Assembly: GCF_910592395.1 (NCBI RefSeq)
Contig: NC_088322.1
Span: 4,399,431 to 4,463,430 of the forward strand
DNA from: Lineus longissimus
Taxonomy: Eukaryota > Nemertea > Pilidiophora > Heteronemertea > Lineidae
Direction of reading: 5' to 3'
DNA: 64,000 nt
Each line of letters opens with the position of its first letter. The stretch's first letter is position 1. Made by a program: the position numbers and the translations under genes. Shown one piece after another: positions 61,474 to 64,000 of this stretch. The notes below the pieces were generated by a model. It saw nothing but the letters and a program-made list of their open reading frames with translations. It did no database searches and was not told where the DNA came from.

Positions 61474-62070
61474 CTCGAGTCAATTTATATAATAAAAGAA
61501 ATTTGTTAGACTTGGCAAACATTAAAATATTCAACAAACAAGTGTCCAACAATTTTTACAAAATACTTTGTCTTAGTTATTTCAAATTAAAATGTCTTAG
61601 TTATTTAAAATTAACACTTCCTGTACATATAGTATTTTCTGATATATTTCTGAATCCTAACTTCCTGTGATTGCAACGACGAAAACAGCAATACCGTTTA
61701 TAATGCGAGGAAACTGTTTGAAGTATGTTCCGCACAAAATCGTGCAGTTAGCCTGGAACATTATCGTGGTTATATGATTTGCCCTAAACAACTTCTCTAC
61801 GATTCCAATGAACATGAGGAAGAACAATTTGAACTGATTTTCTAATTATGTCATACTTACCATACGTGTTGATACTACTTATATTTGAACTGAATTTTGT
61901 ATTATGTCATATTTAGAATAAATATTCATACCTATATTTTATATTCCATATTATCTTATTTTTTCAATTCTACATATATATGAATATTCTAACTTCCTCT
62001 TTATTCCCTCTATTCTAACTTCCTTATTATGTGTGATCTGTTGGGCTCGGCATAAAGGCAAGGTACATAT
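61474..62070. other. Intergenic region up to IR1-R
   Basis: No gene is seen. ACTTCC motifs occur near 61615 and 61660. From 61985 the pattern CTAACTTCCTCTTTATTCCC...GGCATAAAGGCAAGG begins. It completes the second hairpin unit that is truncated in the left copy of the repeat. Confidence 0.5.
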
Positions 62071-62971
62071 TGTGATTTTCACGTCTACATTTTGTAACCG
62101 AACCGGAAGTTAATGCAATTTTTTGTGAGAAATGTATTGGGTTTTTGTAACTTCCTTATTTTTAAAATTTTTCAAGGGGGGACCCAATGTGGCTATATGG
62201 ATCCTCTCTTGAAAAAATACATATAATATAGGAAGTTAGATTCGCAGCACATTTCAACTTCCTATTTGCAATATGTGTTAGCTAACTTCCTTTTCATCAT
62301 ATGTTTTTTTGCTACTTCCTTTTTAATTTATGATTTTTTTGTTTCGGTTTTTTTTAATCTTCCCCAAAATAATATCACAACTTTAATCGTCCATCAATCC
62401 CCTTTACAACCATTCTTACTATCACAAAAATAATATTTCGCGTTTTCCTCCTGTACACACTTGTTTTCAAGAGAGGATCCAAATCGACCAAATGGATCCT
62501 CTCTTGAAAAATAAATTTGAAGCGGAAGTTAGTGATTTTCCATACATTTTTCGCTAAAAATCGGCCTAACTTCCGTTTCAAATACCACTTTTAAGACCAA
62601 TTTTTCAAATATGGTCCGTGCCTTTATGCCTAGCAAAACACGCACACCTACTAGGAAGTTAGGATAGAGGCATCAATACAGGAAGTTACGTTTTGTTGTA
62701 TATATATTTATTTTTAATTAATGAAATGTTAATTTTATACAAACAAATATTATTACTAATTATTTATGACTCATGTATACGGTTAATTATTGATATAAAA
62801 CAGGAAGTTATAAAATCTATATCAAATTTAGCCTCATTTTCAGGAAGTTAGGCCTTTGAAAAAAGGCTTAAAAATTTTCGTTCGAAATCTTCGGGAATTT
62901 TTCTCAAACGATTTTTTTGATACAAAACATTGCGTCCCTTAATCTTTCAAGTTATTTTGGCACACTTATTA
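62071..62971. repeat. Inverted repeat IR1, right copy
   Basis: It is the reverse complement of 2352-3250. It carries opposed hairpins at 62168-62215 and 62464-62510. Together with 61985-62070 it contains two complete 230-bp units facing each other, a palindromic structure of about 700 bp. Its outer end (AGTTATTTTGGCACACTTAT) borders unrelated DNA. Confidence 0.85.
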
Positions 62972-63224
62972 CACATTTTTACACCACAAAATCATATTAG
63001 CGGAAATTATTAGTCACAATAATATATACAACAGTCCAATAGGTAATATAACGTTCAAGGCTGTCCAACTTGCAACCACCGTCCCACTGTCTGCACTAAC
63101 CACCTAGTACGTCACATGTTGTGGATTTATGTACGTATGTTTCTTGTTCCATATTCGTGTTTCATCCATTCCGTTGCACGTATACGATGCGCCACACGTC
63201 AATGTTGTTGTAAAACTTGTTTAA
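62972..63224. other. Flank outside IR1-R
   Basis: No gene, strong motif or repeat is seen here. It may be the transition from viral repeat to neighbouring DNA. The last 200 bases of the window (63792-64000) are also featureless to me. Confidence 0.35.
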
Positions 63225-63791
63225 TTTTTTAAACCACGGCCAATACGATGTTGTCTTACACACACCCTCTGTCTCCAGCACGTCTTCAACAGGATCATAT
63301 TCTGGAGCACTCGTATACGAACCAAATTTGCAACGATTCGGAAAACGGGAAATACTCCCCTGCACCTTGGTGTTAGATACAACAGGAACGAACAATTAAA
63401 AATTGTACGCTGCCTCGTCGACGAATGCCACGTTAGTCTTGAGAAGGGCAACTTTAAAAACGTTCCTCCCCTAATTTACGCAGTTTCCGAACACAACGAA
63501 CTGGCTAGGGAAACTGCTAAGTACCTCGTTGATAGCGGCGCTGACGATACTGAAGTTCATGTTCCTATTCCTGACAAGGAAAAAATGCAAATTGAACAGG
63601 CACACTACCGCTTCGTTGACATGATGGACGGTATTTCGTCAATGGACATTTTAGTAATTTATTTCCTGTATGTTTTGTATTCTGTATATTTTAACGTCAT
63701 GTTCACATGCAAATTTCTACACACATCAAATATACAAAATTCGCCTGTTTTACATTTTCCGCTGATACGGTTTGTGTTATATTCGCCATAA
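63225..63791 (+). CDS. Ankyrin-repeat protein fragment (no start in frame)
   Basis: The frame opens after TAA at 63222 and has no early ATG. It reads a typical ankyrin pair: RKTGNTPLHLGVRY...LKIVRCLVDEC, then VPPLIYAVSEHN...AKYLVDSGADD, followed by a polar helix and a hydrophobic tail (LVIYFLYVLYSVYFNVMF). A TCTCCAG acceptor near 63278 suggests that it is a 3' exon. It lies outside the inverted repeat, so it may belong to virus or host. Ankyrin proteins are common in both. The minus-strand frames here are shadows. Confidence 0.55.
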   Translation, partial: FFKPRPIRCCLTHTLCLQHVFNRIIFWSTRIRTKFATIRKTGNTPLHLGVRYNRNEQLKIVRCLVDECHVSLEKGNFKNVPPLIYAVSEHNELARETAKYLVDSGADDTEVHVPIPDKEKMQIEQAHYRFVDMMDGISSMDILVIYFLYVLYSVYFNVMFTCKFLHTSNIQNSPVLHFPLIRFVLYSP

Positions 63792-64000
63792 CGCCATCGT
63801 GTACTGTCTGTCACATGTATATCTGCAATGGAAAGTAACGTTTACGGAAAAAAAAATTTTCTCATATTTTCTGCACCAAATATCGTTCAAACAGAAGCAA
63901 CCATTTCAAGGTACACACCACCTTCGCTCACATACACAATACACACGCCACGTCCAGCCACAACAGGCACGTTGTCCAATATGGGTTACATACAAATAGC

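Noticed and set aside
1-64000. tRNA and rRNA genes
   Set aside because: None were recognised on reading; a tRNA scan would be needed to exclude them fully.

Overview
The window reads as a large part of a herpesvirus-like genome of the invertebrate (malacoherpesvirus) type, lying in or joined to animal DNA. The decisive marker is a terminase large subunit (packaging ATPase/nuclease) in two exons, 962-2152 and 8673-10409. Both splice sites are phase 0 and the intron is about 6.5 kb. Four genes lie in that intron on the opposite strand, as UL16 and UL17 do inside the spliced UL15 gene of alphaherpesviruses. Further support comes from a UL5-type helicase (13342-17844), a possible second terminase subunit (56085-58859), gene-dense layout on both strands, several captured-looking cellular genes and large inverted repeats. 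No DNA polymerase or recognisable major capsid gene is present, so this is not a whole genome, or those genes are too diverged to see by eye.

Layout. 1-857: partial envelope/fusion-like glycoprotein, minus strand. 962-10409: terminase with nested genes, including a cyclin-box protein and a type I membrane protein. 11084-17844: an unknown gene pair and the helicase. 18228-20185: small host-interaction-type genes (truncated Ig-like secreted protein, Cys-rich protein, Fos/ATF3-like bZIP). 20541-31538: a block of mostly unrecognised large genes, probably structural or regulatory. 31913-32752: secreted protein. 33060-50965: a segment bounded by a 1.3 kb inverted repeat and holding two spliced genes with Ulp1/C48-like C-termini. 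51233-61431: further unknown genes, the CxxC-rich protein and a SAM methyltransferase. 62071-62971: second copy of a 0.9 kb inverted repeat whose first copy (2352-3250) sits inside the terminase intron. 63225-63791: an ankyrin-coding fragment.

About 7.1 kb (37265-44390) in the middle looks like animal DNA rather than virus: a minisatellite, a GAC-rich tract, a MITE-like element and degenerate tandem repeats. A separate 867 bp TIR transposon with TA flanks sits at 48594-49460. The repeat style suggests an aquatic invertebrate, with lancelet or mollusc plausible; I cannot decide between them from sequence alone. This favours an integrated (endogenous) copy or a virus/host assembly joint over a clean free virus.

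Signs of early decay or unusual recoding recur. The helicase is cut by a single in-frame TGA. A secreted gene and a 60-61 kb gene also appear to be cut by one in-frame stop each. Two other genes continue in a shifted frame without an ATG. Intergenic DNA carries a recurring GGAAGT/ACTTCC (ETS-like) motif, TTAATTTT-GGCG-AAAATTAA palindromes, and hairpins sharing the loop TTTGGTCGATT. Function calls rest on visible motifs only; genes without them are described, not named.
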